A DNA stretch of 64,000 bases, taken from assembly GCF_004331465.1 (NCBI RefSeq), contig NZ_SJKB01000008.1, forward strand, positions 372,001 to 436,000, read 5' to 3'. The position numbers and the translations under genes were made by a program. This document shows, one piece after another, positions 50,479 to 58,798 of the stretch (position 1 is its first letter; each line of letters opens with the position of its first letter). Source of the DNA: Kribbella pittospori (GTDB lineage Bacteria; Actinomycetota; Actinomycetes; Propionibacteriales; Kribbellaceae). A model generated the notes under the pieces. That model ran no database searches. It was not told the DNA's origin and saw only the letters and a program-made list of their open reading frames with translations.

Positions 50479-51288
50479 GTGCAACGGATCTCCTCGCGGA
50501 ATGCCCGGTTCCAGGTGTGGCAGGCGTCCCTGACCAACCGGACCAAGCGGCAGCGTGCGGGCGAGTTCCTGGTCCAGGGTGTCCGGCCGATATCGCTTGC
50601 CGTGGACAACGGGTGGCCGGTGCGGACGGTCATCACCGACGCCTCACGACCGTTGTCCCGCTGGGCTCAGGAGTTGCTGCAGCGGTTGCCGGCCGTCGAG
50701 CGCGTTGCGATGGCGCCGGAGTTGCTGGCCGAGCTGGGCGAGAAGGACGAGGTTTCACCCGAGCTTGTCGCGGTGCTGGAGCTGCCCCCGGACGACCTGG
50801 ACCGGATCCCGGTGCGGCCGGACTTCCTCGGCGTCGTGTTCGACCGGCCGACCGGGCCGGGGAACATCGGGTCGATCATCCGGTCCGCCGACGCGTTCGG
50901 TGCGCACGGCGTGATCGTCACCGGGCACGCCGCCGACGTTTACGACCCGAAGGCGGTCCGCGCGACCACCGGGTCCTTGTTCGGCATTCCCGCCGTACGC
51001 GCGCCGTCGCAGCGTGAAGTGCTCGAGTGGGTACGACGCTCGGCCGACGTACCGATCGTTGTCGTGGGCACCGACGAGCACGGGTCGGTGGACGTGTTCG
51101 ACTTCGACTTCACCCAGCCGACCCTGCTGCTCATCGGGAACGAGACGAACGGGCTGAGCGCGGGGTGGCGGGAGGCCGCGGACCAACTGGTGCGGATCCC
51201 GATCACCGGCTCGGCCAGTTCACTCAACGCCGCAAACGCCGCCACCGCCGTTCTGTACGAGGTCTCCCGCCAGCGTTCTTCCGTTTGA
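50479..51288 (+). CDS. TrmH (SpoU)-family RNA 2'-O-methyltransferase
   Basis: A 269-residue SPOUT methyltransferase. An N-terminal substrate-binding part (RNARFQVWQASLTNRTKRQR, then AGEFLVQGVRPI) is followed by the catalytic domain. Its three SpoU motifs are GPGNIGSIIRSADAFG, LLLIGNETNGLS and ITGSASSLNAANAATAV, which knot around SAM. It probably methylates a ribose in rRNA or tRNA. The start is GTG 50479, nine bases after the LacI stop, so it may be read from the same promoter. Its stop abuts the convergent methyltransferase stop. Confidence 0.92.
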   Translation: MQRISSRNARFQVWQASLTNRTKRQRAGEFLVQGVRPISLAVDNGWPVRTVITDASRPLSRWAQELLQRLPAVERVAMAPELLAELGEKDEVSPELVAVLELPPDDLDRIPVRPDFLGVVFDRPTGPGNIGSIIRSADAFGAHGVIVTGHAADVYDPKAVRATTGSLFGIPAVRAPSQREVLEWVRRSADVPIVVVGTDEHGSVDVFDFDFTQPTLLLIGNETNGLSAGWREAADQLVRIPITGSASSLNAANAATAVLYEVSRQRSSV

Positions 51289-52083
51289 TCAGGCGGTGCA
51301 GAGCAGTTCGCCGTGGAGGATGGCGATCCAGCCGTCGGGTTGGGCCGCCCAGGTTTGCCAGGCCGCTGAGATCGAGGTGAGTGTCTCGTCCGGCACGCCT
51401 GCCCGGCGAGCCTGATCGGACATCGCCGATTTGAGGATGCGGTCCGCCCACATTCCGCCCCAGAAGGCGCGATCCTCCGGGTTGGCGAACGTCCAGGTGC
51501 TCGCCGTCGCGTCCACCTTCTCGAAGCCGGCCTCCAGGGCCCAGCTCAGCAGGCGCCGGCCGGCGTCCGGTTCGCCGCCGTTTGCGCGTGCCATCCGCTG
51601 GTAGAGCTCCATCCACTCGTCGATCTCGGGCAGCTCTGGATACCAGGTGAAGCCGTGGTAGTCCGAGTCCCGGACCGCGACGATCCCACCCGGCTTGCAG
51701 ACCCGCCGCATCTCCCGGAGCGCCTGCACCGGATCCGACACATGCTGCAACACCTGGTGCGCATGGACGACGTCGTACGTGTCGTCAGGAACGTCCAGCG
51801 CGTGCACGTCGCCGACCACGAACTCCACGTCGACATCAAGCTTCGCGAAGGTCGCGCGAGTGATGTCGAGCGCCACGTCCGTCGCCTCGAGGGCCGTGGT
51901 CGGTCCCGGCTCGACCAGCCTCGCCAGGTCAGCGGTGATGGTGCCGGGACCTGCGCCGACATCGAGCAACGCCATCCCCGGCCGAAGATGCGGCAGCAGG
52001 TAACCAGCCGAGTTCTCCGCGGTCCGCCAACTGTGCGACCGCAACACCGACTCATGATGCCCATGCGTGTACACGTTGCTCAT
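51289..52083 (-). CDS. Class I SAM-dependent methyltransferase
   Basis: A 264-residue methyltransferase. Motif I is ALLDVGAGPGTITADLARLV, and motif II is VEFVVGDVHALDVPDDTYDV. VLQHVSDPVQALREMRRVCK is the family's post-II helix. The substrate could be a lipid quinone, a sugar or a small antibiotic. The last 70 residues (WADRILKSAMSDQARRAGVP, then TWAAQPDGWIAILHGEL) resemble UbiE/CmoB-type methyltransferases widespread in actinobacteria. It is encoded alone, convergent with the TrmH gene. Confidence 0.87.
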   Translation of the reverse strand: MSNVYTHGHHESVLRSHSWRTAENSAGYLLPHLRPGMALLDVGAGPGTITADLARLVEPGPTTALEATDVALDITRATFAKLDVDVEFVVGDVHALDVPDDTYDVVHAHQVLQHVSDPVQALREMRRVCKPGGIVAVRDSDYHGFTWYPELPEIDEWMELYQRMARANGGEPDAGRRLLSWALEAGFEKVDATASTWTFANPEDRAFWGGMWADRILKSAMSDQARRAGVPDETLTSISAAWQTWAAQPDGWIAILHGELLCTA

Positions 52084-52141
52084 CCCAGGCTCCTTTGCCC
52101 TCTACCGACAATTCTCACGCTAACCCAGAATCTTGTTTTAT

Positions 52142-52156
52142 GAGACATATTGTCTC
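52142..52156. promoter_or_regulatory. GAGACA-TAT-TGTCTC palindrome in an AT-rich patch
   Basis: Six-base perfect arms around TAT, at 52142-52156, within the AT-rich stretch 52130-52165. It lies between the methyltransferase gene and the monooxygenase-like gene, 96 bases before the start of the latter. No regulator gene is adjacent. The rest of 52084-52252 holds no gene I can support. Confidence 0.5.
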
Positions 52157-52252
52157 GAATATTGGATGGATGGAGATGGCCGAATCTGGCCAGACCCGGG
52201 GCTGGTCGGCGGGCGACGCTTGGGTTGTTCAGTCGGACTCAGGAGGAATCAA

Positions 52253-52549
52253 GTGCTGGCCAAGGTGTTTCCGATCAAGTTGAAGGACGGCAATCAGGCG
52301 GCGGCCGAGGAGCTGGTGCGGGAGTTCGCGCCGGTGGGACCGGGGGCCGAGGAGGGGACGTTGTCGTTCCGGGTCTATCGCAATCCGGCGAACCCGGACT
52401 ATCTGCTCTTCGTGGAGCACTTCGCGGATCAGGCGGCGTACGACGCGCACACCGGGTCGGCGGCGTACCGGGAGCTGATCGCGGGGAAGTTCGCCGGGCT
52501 GATCGTGGAGTTCGTCGAGATCGATCATGAACTGGTGGTGAGCTTGTGA
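52253..52549 (+). CDS. Antibiotic-biosynthesis-monooxygenase-like (ABM) small protein
   Basis: A 98-residue ferredoxin-like ABM protein. VLAKVFPIKLKDGNQAAAEE opens it, and EEGTLSFRVYRNPANPDYLL, FVEHFADQAAYDAHTGSAAY follow the family pattern (E-xW/F pattern and H-x-x-S-x-x). Such proteins include quinol oxygenases and heme-degrading enzymes. The start is GTG 52253 behind AGGAGG, a near-ideal site. It overlaps the PEP-mutase-family gene by four bases (GTGA), forming a two-gene operon. Confidence 0.83.
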   Translation: MLAKVFPIKLKDGNQAAAEELVREFAPVGPGAEEGTLSFRVYRNPANPDYLLFVEHFADQAAYDAHTGSAAYRELIAGKFAGLIVEFVEIDHELVVSL

Positions 52550-53574
52550 GCGAGTTGGCTCGGAGGTTGCGTGCGTTGCATGAGCGGCCGCCGTTGGTGT
52601 TGCCGAATGCTTGGGATGCCGGGTCGGCGCGGGCGATCGAGGCGGCTGGGGCTGCTGCGATCGCGACCACGAGTGCGGGTGTCTCGTGGGCGTCCGGAGT
52701 CGCGGATGCCGGCGGGTTGGACCGTACGGCGGCGATCGCTGCGGTCCGCGCGATCGTCGCGGCAGTGTCGGTGCCGGTGACTGCGGACGTCGAGTCCGGG
52801 TACGGCGATGTCGAGGCAACGGTTGCCGAGGTCATCGAAGCCGGCGCTGTTGGCATCAACCTGGAGGACAGCTTCGGTGGCTCGCTGATCGATCCGGCCT
52901 TGCACGCCGAGCGGATCGCCGCTGCGCGGGCCGTTGCCCCCGAGCTCGTCATCAACGCGCGGACGGACACCTATCTGTTCGGCGACGGGAGCGGCACGAT
53001 CGAACGCGCCAAGCTGTACGCCGAGGCCGGCGCGGACGTGCTGTTCGTCCCGGGTGTCGTGGATGCCCCGACCATTCGCGAGCTGGTGGCTGCGTCGCCG
53101 TTGCCGCTCAACGTGATGGTCGGGCCGGGTCCGCCGACGGTTGCCGAGCTCACCGCGCTTGGGGTCACGCGCATCAGTGTCGGGCCGGCGATCACCGCCG
53201 GCGCCTACGGATTGGCGACGGCTGCGGCGAAGGAACTGCTCACGAGCGGCACCTACGAGGCGCTGTCCACCGCGGCGGAGTTCGGCAAGCTCAACTCTCT
53301 ACTCCGGTGCCCGTGTAGCCGCACCACGATCTGGCGGGCTGCGCTGGCGCTGACGCCGGGCACGGACTCCAACGAACCGATCCCGGCGTCGTGGTCGAGC
53401 ACGACGTTGCCTTCAGCAACGGCCCGCGCCAGCGGCCCGACCAGCTCGGCCTCTGTCAGCGCCTCGGGTCCCGGGAATGCGTGCGTCAGTCCGTGGCCGA
53501 GCCCCGCGACCGGTACGCCGTACACCTCGACGAGCTTGCGCAGTTCGTCGTACGCATCCTCGGGTGGGAGCTGA
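52546..53574 (+). CDS. PEP mutase/isocitrate lyase-family protein with a read-through antisense tail
   Basis: A 342-residue ORF. The first 255 residues are a complete PEP mutase/isocitrate lyase-type TIM barrel. VTADVESGYGDVEATVAEVI, GAVGINLEDSFGGSLI and ELVINARTDTYLFGDG are its signatures, and the family ends near EALSTAAEFGKLNSLL. The remaining 87 residues (from about base 53312) are Ser/Thr/Pro-rich and antisense to the Ada-AlkA gene, so the native stop has been lost. Catalytic activity of the barrel itself could be retained. Expected substrates are 2-methylisocitrate, oxaloacetate or a carboxyphosphonate. It is co-translated with the ABM gene. Confidence 0.83.
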   Translation: MSELARRLRALHERPPLVLPNAWDAGSARAIEAAGAAAIATTSAGVSWASGVADAGGLDRTAAIAAVRAIVAAVSVPVTADVESGYGDVEATVAEVIEAGAVGINLEDSFGGSLIDPALHAERIAAARAVAPELVINARTDTYLFGDGSGTIERAKLYAEAGADVLFVPGVVDAPTIRELVAASPLPLNVMVGPGPPTVAELTALGVTRISVGPAITAGAYGLATAAAKELLTSGTYEALSTAAEFGKLNSLLRCPCSRTTIWRAALALTPGTDSNEPIPASWSSTTLPSATARASGPTSSASVSASGPGNACVSPWPSPATGTPYTSTSLRSSSYASSGGS

Positions 53575-54425
53575 TCGCGGACGACCGCCTGGACCGCGAC
53601 CTCGAACGGTCCCCATGCGCCCGGCATGCGGACGCCAGGGTCGGCTTCGACCGCGACGAGTCGCGCGGCCCGCTCGACGACGTGGATGACACCTTCCCAG
53701 TACGGGAGATGTGCGTGCAGCAGCAGGTGATCCGGGCCGCCGGGACCGATCTCGAGCAGGCCGGGATCGCCGTCGAGGGAGATGGTCCGGCGGTAGACGC
53801 CATCCTCGACGGACTCGACGCCGGGGATCGCATGCTCCGCGAGGAACGCACTCACCGCGTCCCAGTCGTACGGCGTGGTGAACGGCAACCGCAACACCAG
53901 ACCACCATCCGCGACCAGGCGATCGGTGCGACGCCGGCGGTCGCGGAGCTCACGTGGGGAGGCCCGGAAGATCTCATGCATCGCTCGGTTGAACTGCCGC
54001 AGACTCCCGAAACCGGACGCGAACGCGACGTCCGCGATGGACAGATCGCTGTCATCGAGGAGTCTGCGCGCGAAGTGGGCCCGTCTCGAGCGAGCGAACT
54101 GGTCCGGCGTGACGCCGAGGTGCTCGTGAAACAACCTGCGGAGATGGCGCGCCGACAGCCCGAGCCTCGCGCCGAGCGCCACCTCGCCGGACTCGTCCAG
54201 CACCCCGGCGATGATCAACTGAACGGCGCGACAGACCAGCTCTGGCGCCTCGTCCGGCACGGTCCCCGCGACCCGGTACGGCCGGCAGCGTAGGCAGGCG
54301 CGGTACCCGGCCGCCTCCGCAGCCGCAGCGAGCTCGAAGGTCCGGATGTTCTCCGCCAGGGGTTTCGCCCCGCATCCGGGCCGGCAGTAGATGCCCGTCG
54401 TACGGACCGCGGAATAGGTCGTCAT
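53253..54425 (-). CDS. Ada-AraC-AlkA fusion (DNA-3-methyladenine glycosylase 2 family), 3'-truncated
   Basis: A 390-residue protein. GIYCRPGCGAKPLAENIRTF and YRACLRCRPYR hold the four Cys of the Ada zinc-methylphosphotriester site. AraC-type helix-turn-helix helices follow (LGLSARHLRRLFHEHLGVTP; SDLSIADVAFASGFGSLRQF). The AlkA part includes RMPGAWGPFEVAVQAVVRDQ and the helix-hairpin-helix SLESVPGVSASAARQIVVRL. AlkA proteins normally continue past this hairpin with a segment holding the catalytic Asp. Here the frame runs instead 20 residues into antisense of the PEP-mutase gene and stops. Alkylation-damage regulation may survive, but glycosylase activity is doubtful. Confidence 0.82.
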   Translation of the reverse strand: MTTYSAVRTTGIYCRPGCGAKPLAENIRTFELAAAAEAAGYRACLRCRPYRVAGTVPDEAPELVCRAVQLIIAGVLDESGEVALGARLGLSARHLRRLFHEHLGVTPDQFARSRRAHFARRLLDDSDLSIADVAFASGFGSLRQFNRAMHEIFRASPRELRDRRRRTDRLVADGGLVLRLPFTTPYDWDAVSAFLAEHAIPGVESVEDGVYRRTISLDGDPGLLEIGPGGPDHLLLHAHLPYWEGVIHVVERAARLVAVEADPGVRMPGAWGPFEVAVQAVVRDQLPPEDAYDELRKLVEVYGVPVAGLGHGLTHAFPGPEALTEAELVGPLARAVAEGNVVLDHDAGIGSLESVPGVSASAARQIVVRLHGHRSRELSLPNSAAVDSAS

Positions 54426-54553
54426 CCGTCCACTGTCACCCCCTGACTACTCAGCTGTTCTGGCCACACGCTAGCGGCCTCCACGGACACTTTTCGGTGA
54501 CGTCTGCTGGAATCCTGGTGCGAGCGGCGGCCGGGGGTGGCTAGGGTGCGGCG

Positions 54554-55102
54554 GTGCAGTCGAAACCTCTTGTCGTAGTGGTGAGCGGCCCGCCGGGGAC
54601 CGGGAAAACGACGCTGGCGCACCGGGTGGCCGCCGCGATCGGATGTCCGGCGATCTGCCGGGACGAGATCAAGGAGGGGATGGTGCACGCGACGCCCGGG
54701 TTCGTACCCGGTCCCGGTGATCCACTGACGATGCGGACGCTGTCCACCTTCTTCGACGTGATCGGCCTGCTGGTCGGCCGCGGTACGACGATCGTGGCCG
54801 AAGCCGCGTTCCAGGACCGGATCTGGAGTCCCGGCCTCACCCCGCTGCTGAACCGCGCCGAGCTGCGGATCATCCACTGCACGGTCCCCGCCGACGTCGC
54901 GCTCGCTCGGATCACCGCGCGTACGGCGACCGACCCGAAACGGACCGCGCACGAGGACGCGCAGATCAGCGCCGATGCGCGGCTGCGGACCCACAACGCC
55001 TTCCAGGCAGTCGATCTGCCGGTTCCGGCGCTCACGGTCGACACCTCGAGCGAGGACTACAATCCGTCGCTCTCGAAGATCATCGCGTTCTTGTCCGAGT
55101 GA
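54554..55102 (+). CDS. P-loop kinase-like AAA ATPase, 182 residues
   Basis: A 182-residue P-loop protein. VVVVSGPPGTGKTTLAHRVA is Walker A. ICRDEIKEGMV and TIVAEAAFQDRIWSPGL follow the zeta-toxin/chloramphenicol-phosphotransferase-like pattern. RIIHCTVPADVALARITART carries the lid Arg residues. It probably phosphorylates a small metabolite or antibiotic. The start is GTG 54554; the preceding 128 bases (54426-54553) hold no gene. No toxin-antitoxin partner is present. Confidence 0.8.
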   Translation: MQSKPLVVVVSGPPGTGKTTLAHRVAAAIGCPAICRDEIKEGMVHATPGFVPGPGDPLTMRTLSTFFDVIGLLVGRGTTIVAEAAFQDRIWSPGLTPLLNRAELRIIHCTVPADVALARITARTATDPKRTAHEDAQISADARLRTHNAFQAVDLPVPALTVDTSSEDYNPSLSKIIAFLSE

Positions 55103-55143
55103 CCGGATAAGGTCCTCAGGAGTCGACTGAGAGGGGCCTGGGG

Positions 55144-55821
55144 ATGCTGTTCGAAGGGTTGACGTCAGCGCATGTCGCGGACGCGTGTCTTCGGGCCGGG
55201 GTGCCTGTGCGGACCGCGTCGCTGACGGCTGTGGTCGGAGGCCGGGTGGCTGGGCGCGTGTTGCCGGCGCAGCATGTAGGCAGTGTTGACGTCTTCTTGG
55301 AGGCGTTCGAGTCGGCCGAGGACGGCGACGTACTGGTTGTGGACAACGGCGGGCGGAGGGACGAGGCGTGCGTGGGCGACCTGGTCGCACTCGAGGCCAA
55401 GGCCGCCGGACTCGCCGGGATCGTGATCTGGGGACTGCATCGCGACACGGTCGACATCACTGCGATCGGGCTGCCGGTGTTCAGCCTCGGGGCGATGCCG
55501 ACCGGGCCGTTGCGGCTCGACCCGCAACCCGATGATGCGTTGTCCACGGCAACTATCGGTGACTGGACGGTGAGCCGGGACGACGTCGTACTGGGTGATG
55601 AGGACGGCGTGGTCTTTGTGCCGGCCGATAGCGTGGACGAGGTGACTGGACTGGCCGTGTCCATTCGCGATACCGAGCATCGGCAGGCGGGCGAGATCCG
55701 GGCCGGCCGGTCGTTGCGGGAGCAGGTTCGGTTCGCGGAGTACCTGACAGCGAGGGCGACTGATCCTTCACTGACTTTCCGGCAACATCTACGCGCAGTT
55801 CGAGGAGCGATCGAGGAATGA
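55144..55821 (+). CDS. RraA-family protein
   Basis: A 225-residue protein with the RraA/HMG-aldolase fold. TSAHVADACLRAGVPVRTAS is the N-terminus, and VLVVDNGGRRDEACVGDLVA and LAGIVIWGLHRDTVDITAIG hold the conserved metal/aldol residues (GGRRDEACVGDL, with Asp/Glu, and the Arg of GLHRD). HMG/CHA aldolases cleave 4-hydroxy-4-methyl-2-oxoglutarate-type substrates. The precise role here is not known. It overlaps the aldo/keto reductase by four bases. Confidence 0.85.
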   Translation: MLFEGLTSAHVADACLRAGVPVRTASLTAVVGGRVAGRVLPAQHVGSVDVFLEAFESAEDGDVLVVDNGGRRDEACVGDLVALEAKAAGLAGIVIWGLHRDTVDITAIGLPVFSLGAMPTGPLRLDPQPDDALSTATIGDWTVSRDDVVLGDEDGVVFVPADSVDEVTGLAVSIRDTEHRQAGEIRAGRSLREQVRFAEYLTARATDPSLTFRQHLRAVRGAIEE

Positions 55822-56702
55822 CCACCGCGGATGCCGCAGGCACCTGGAAGCTCGGCAACGTCACCGTCAACCGGATGGGCTTCGGCGCCATGCGGATCAC
55901 CCCTAACCCCGATCGTCAGGTGGCGATCCGGGTCTTGAGGCGGGCGGTCGAGCTTGGCGTCAACCACATCGACACGGCTGCGTTCTACCGTTCGCCGGGC
56001 GGGACGCTGAGGGTCGGTGACGGCGAGGCGCGGTATGCCAACGAGCTGATCCGCGAGGCGTTGGCGCCGTACCCCGATGAGCTGGTGATCACGACAAAGG
56101 TCGGGCCGGGCGAGAACCCTGAGCGTGGTTTCTACCATGCGCTGACCGCGGCCGAGCTGCGGACGCAGGTCGAGACGAACCTGCGCCAGCTCGGCCTCGA
56201 CTGCCTGGACGTTGTGAACATGCGGATCATGAAGAAGCCGGGCGCCGACTCGATCGCGGACCGATTCGGAGCGCTCGCTGACCTGCGGGACGCCGGGCTG
56301 ATCCGGCAGCTCGGGGTGTCGAACGTGCGTGCGGACCACCTGGACGAGGCGCTCGCGATCGCGCCGGTGGTGTGCGTGCAGAACAGCTACGCCATCGATC
56401 TGCGCCGTGAAGAGGACGCGCTGATCCGGCTGTGCGCTGAACGGGACATCGCCTACGTCCCGTTCTTCGCGATCGCCGGCGCGGAGCGTGAGAGCGGCGC
56501 GACGCCTGAGGACTCGTCTGCTGTTGAGGCGATCGCCGCCCAGCACGGCGTCTCGCCGCAACAGATCCGGCTCGCGTGGACTCTGCATCAAGGTGCGAAT
56601 GTGCTGGCGATCCCGGGCACCGGGAACCCTGCCCATCTCGAGGAGAACATCGCCGCCGGCGCCATACGGTTGTCGCCTGCGGAGCTGGCCGCGCTGGGCT
56701 GA
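55818..56702 (+). CDS. Aldo/keto reductase
   Basis: A 294-residue TIM-barrel oxidoreductase. LGVNHIDTAAFYRSPGGTLR includes the Asp/Tyr of the active site, and DELVITTKVGPGENPERGFY the Lys. The usual catalytic His position reads LDVVNMRIMKK, lacking the His, as in one actinobacterial branch. RQLGVSNVRADHLDEALAIA is the NADPH-binding part, and NVLAIPGTGNPAHLEENIAA the C-terminal loop. It is co-translated with the RraA protein (ATGA overlap), so the pair may serve one pathway. Confidence 0.87.
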   Translation: MTTADAAGTWKLGNVTVNRMGFGAMRITPNPDRQVAIRVLRRAVELGVNHIDTAAFYRSPGGTLRVGDGEARYANELIREALAPYPDELVITTKVGPGENPERGFYHALTAAELRTQVETNLRQLGLDCLDVVNMRIMKKPGADSIADRFGALADLRDAGLIRQLGVSNVRADHLDEALAIAPVVCVQNSYAIDLRREEDALIRLCAERDIAYVPFFAIAGAERESGATPEDSSAVEAIAAQHGVSPQQIRLAWTLHQGANVLAIPGTGNPAHLEENIAAGAIRLSPAELAALG

Positions 56703-56706
56703 CGCC

Positions 56707-57603
56707 TTAGGACGTCGACTGGCTGACCGCGGCCCGTACTGCGGGGACTACCTCCTGCGCCCACCGCGCGACCTGGACGTCGTACGCGTCGGCGCCTCGC
56801 GGGAACAACGTGAACCCGGCCGCGCCGTGCTCGAGGATCGCGCCAGTGAGTTCCTCGATCCACTGCGCGGGCGAACCACCGATCCAGCGGCCCTCGTCAT
56901 CGCGGGCACGGCGGGCCGGCGACGCGGTGAGCGCGCCGGGGAAGTTGTAGATCGTGGCGACGTCGGACGGCTTGCGGCCGACCGACAGCGCGGCCTCGTC
57001 GATGATCGGGCGGGACCAGTGGTAGCGGTCGCTCAGCCAGTCCGCGGCGCGCCCCGGGATCCAGCCGTCCGCCTGCCGGCCGGTCGCGGCGAGCGACTTC
57101 GGGCCGTTCGATCCGGTCCAGATGAGCGGCGCGGGAACGTTCGCCGGCTCGAGCTGACCGATCGGGTAGTGCTTGGTCGGTTCGGGTCGGCCGCCGTCGG
57201 ACATCGCGTGGAGGAGTTGCATCGCCTCCTCGAAGGCTTCGACCGCTTCGGCGGGCCGCAGTCCCGGTACGCCCATCGTGGTGATCCGGTCCCAGGCGCC
57301 GCCCGCGCCGAGGCCGAGGATGAACCGCCCGTCGGACAGTGCGGCGAGGGAGGTCGCCGTGCGTGCAAGAACGGGGGCCGGGCGCAGCGGGAGATTGGTG
57401 ACGTTGACGAACGCGGACAGGTGCTGGGTCCGGCCGAGGAGTACGCCGATTGTCGCGTAGCCGTCGAGGAGGTCGGCGACGTACGGGTGGTCCGAGACCG
57501 AGACATGGTCCAGCCCGTCCCGGTCGGCCTGCGTGGCCAGGTGCAGGAGGGCGGTGACGTCGCGGACGCCGGCCGGGGAGCCGTAGCCGAACTTGGGGGT
57601 CAT
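56707..57603 (-). CDS. LLM-class flavin-dependent oxidoreductase (F420 type likely)
   Basis: A 298-residue luciferase-like TIM barrel. DGLDHVSVSDHPYVADLLDG, then RTQHLSAFVNVTNLPLRPAP, and FILGLGAGGAWDRITTMGVP are LLM motifs. The pattern, and the F420 dependence known for many actinobacterial members, make coenzyme F420 the likely cofactor, though FMN cannot be excluded. The start is ATG 57603, with GGAGACC upstream. It is divergent from a MarR gene, with a large inverted repeat between them, and converges on the AKR gene. Confidence 0.85.
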   Translation of the reverse strand: MTPKFGYGSPAGVRDVTALLHLATQADRDGLDHVSVSDHPYVADLLDGYATIGVLLGRTQHLSAFVNVTNLPLRPAPVLARTATSLAALSDGRFILGLGAGGAWDRITTMGVPGLRPAEAVEAFEEAMQLLHAMSDGGRPEPTKHYPIGQLEPANVPAPLIWTGSNGPKSLAATGRQADGWIPGRAADWLSDRYHWSRPIIDEAALSVGRKPSDVATIYNFPGALTASPARRARDDEGRWIGGSPAQWIEELTGAILEHGAAGFTLFPRGADAYDVQVARWAQEVVPAVRAAVSQSTS

Positions 57604-57617
57604 GATGAGGTCTCCTT

Positions 57618-57654
57618 ATAGTTCGTAGGCCTAAATAGTAGCGCTACGAACTAT
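57618..57654. promoter_or_regulatory. ATAGTTCGTAG inverted repeat between LLM oxidoreductase and MarR genes
   Basis: ATAGTTCGTAG (57618-57628) and CTACGAACTAT (57644-57654) are perfect 11-base arms. Between them AGGCCT adds a short internal dyad. The spacing from centre to centre is 26 bases, suited to two dimers or a long palindrome on two turns. Divergent promoters make it the likely MarR operator. Confidence 0.72.
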
Positions 57655-57695
57655 GAGGCCTGCAAACTGTTTGCTGACCGGACTACCATGAGGGC

Positions 57696-58121
57696 ATGGC
57701 CACAACGACAGCGCGGGACGCGGACCTGGCCGGTGCACTGGTCCAGACGATGCACGTGCTGCAGGATCTGTACGCCGAGACCAGCCGGCCGCTCGGCCTC
57801 ACCCCGCAGCAGGCCCACCTGCTGTGCGTCCTGCTCGGCGGGCCGCTCGGGATGACCGAGCTCAGCCGCATCCTCAGCATCGAACGCTCCAGCCTGACGA
57901 GCATGGTCGACCGCCTCGAACGCCGCGACCTGGTCAGCCGGATCCCCAACCCGACCGACCGTCGCGCCTGCCAGATCGAGCTGACCAAGTCCGGCCTCGC
58001 CCTGGCGCACGACGCCCACAAAGGCTTCACCGAGCGCATCGACGCGATGACCACGGGTCTGACCGCGGCCGACCGTCGCACCCTCGCGGCGACCCTGCAG
58101 AAGATCGTCGCCGAGGCCTGA
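57696..58121 (+). CDS. MarR-family transcriptional regulator
   Basis: A 141-residue winged-helix regulator. GLTPQQAHLLCVLLGGPLGM and TELSRILSIERSSLTSMVDR form the DNA-binding helices, and LERRDLVSRIPNPTDRRACQ the wing with the DRR motif. MarR proteins respond to small phenolic or oxidative ligands. The next gene starts directly after its stop codon (TGA then GTG), so they are probably co-translated. The divergent LLM oxidoreductase is likely controlled through the shared inverted repeat. Confidence 0.92.
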   Translation: MATTTARDADLAGALVQTMHVLQDLYAETSRPLGLTPQQAHLLCVLLGGPLGMTELSRILSIERSSLTSMVDRLERRDLVSRIPNPTDRRACQIELTKSGLALAHDAHKGFTERIDAMTTGLTAADRRTLAATLQKIVAEA

Positions 58122-58796
58122 GTGCCCGAGGTCGTCCGCGCTGGGGCCCGGATCGCCTACGAGGTGAGTGGTGACGGGCCGGCCCTCGTACTGATCCGGA
58201 ACAACCGGCGACCGCGGGACTTTCGGCCGGCCGACTGGCTTGCCGACCGGTTCCGGGTGGTGCAGGTGCATCCGGTCGGATTCGGCGCGAGTGAGCGGCC
58301 GGCGGAGTACGACTTCGGGAGCATCGGCGCGCAGGTGCTGGCGGTCCTCGACCACGAGGGCATCGACCGGTTCGTGGTGTGGGGTTTCTCCCAGCCGGCC
58401 TGCATGGCGGCGATGGTCGCGCGGACGACGAGCCGCGCGGCGGGCCTCGTCATGGGCGGGGTCGCGCCGATCGGAATCCCGACCGACGGCGACATGCGCC
58501 GGATGGAACGGGAGCCTCGGCTACGCCGGCCGCCGTTGGAGTTCTGGCGCGCGTACCGATCCCACGACTGGCACCACGAGCTCAGATGCTTCACCGGCAC
58601 CAAGATCGTGTACGTCGGGACCGCGGACAAGGCGATCAACCGGGTACGGCGCCTGAAGCCGGTGCTCCGGGGCATCGACTGTGTGTGTTTGGAGTTCGAG
58701 GGACTCGACCACGCGGCGTCCTCGCTGGGTGTCGACACACCGGATGGTCGGCTCATCGTCGAGGCCGTGGTGGAGCACCTGCCCGACGGGTGGTGA
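58122..58796 (+). CDS. Alpha/beta hydrolase-fold protein in operon with MarR
   Basis: A 224-residue protein that begins VPEVVRAGARIAYEVSGDGP, the alpha/beta hydrolase opening. VVWGFSQPACMAAMVARTTS gives the nucleophile Ser in GFSQP, a slight deviation from GxSxG. The acid residue is unclear, and LDHAASSLGVDTPDGRLI holds the only plausible terminal His. It is smaller than usual, and the lid is short. It starts with GTG immediately after the marR stop. It may be a hydrolase induced by the marR ligand. Confidence 0.72.
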   Translation: MPEVVRAGARIAYEVSGDGPALVLIRNNRRPRDFRPADWLADRFRVVQVHPVGFGASERPAEYDFGSIGAQVLAVLDHEGIDRFVVWGFSQPACMAAMVARTTSRAAGLVMGGVAPIGIPTDGDMRRMEREPRLRRPPLEFWRAYRSHDWHHELRCFTGTKIVYVGTADKAINRVRRLKPVLRGIDCVCLEFEGLDHAASSLGVDTPDGRLIVEAVVEHLPDGW

Positions 58797-58798
58797 GG

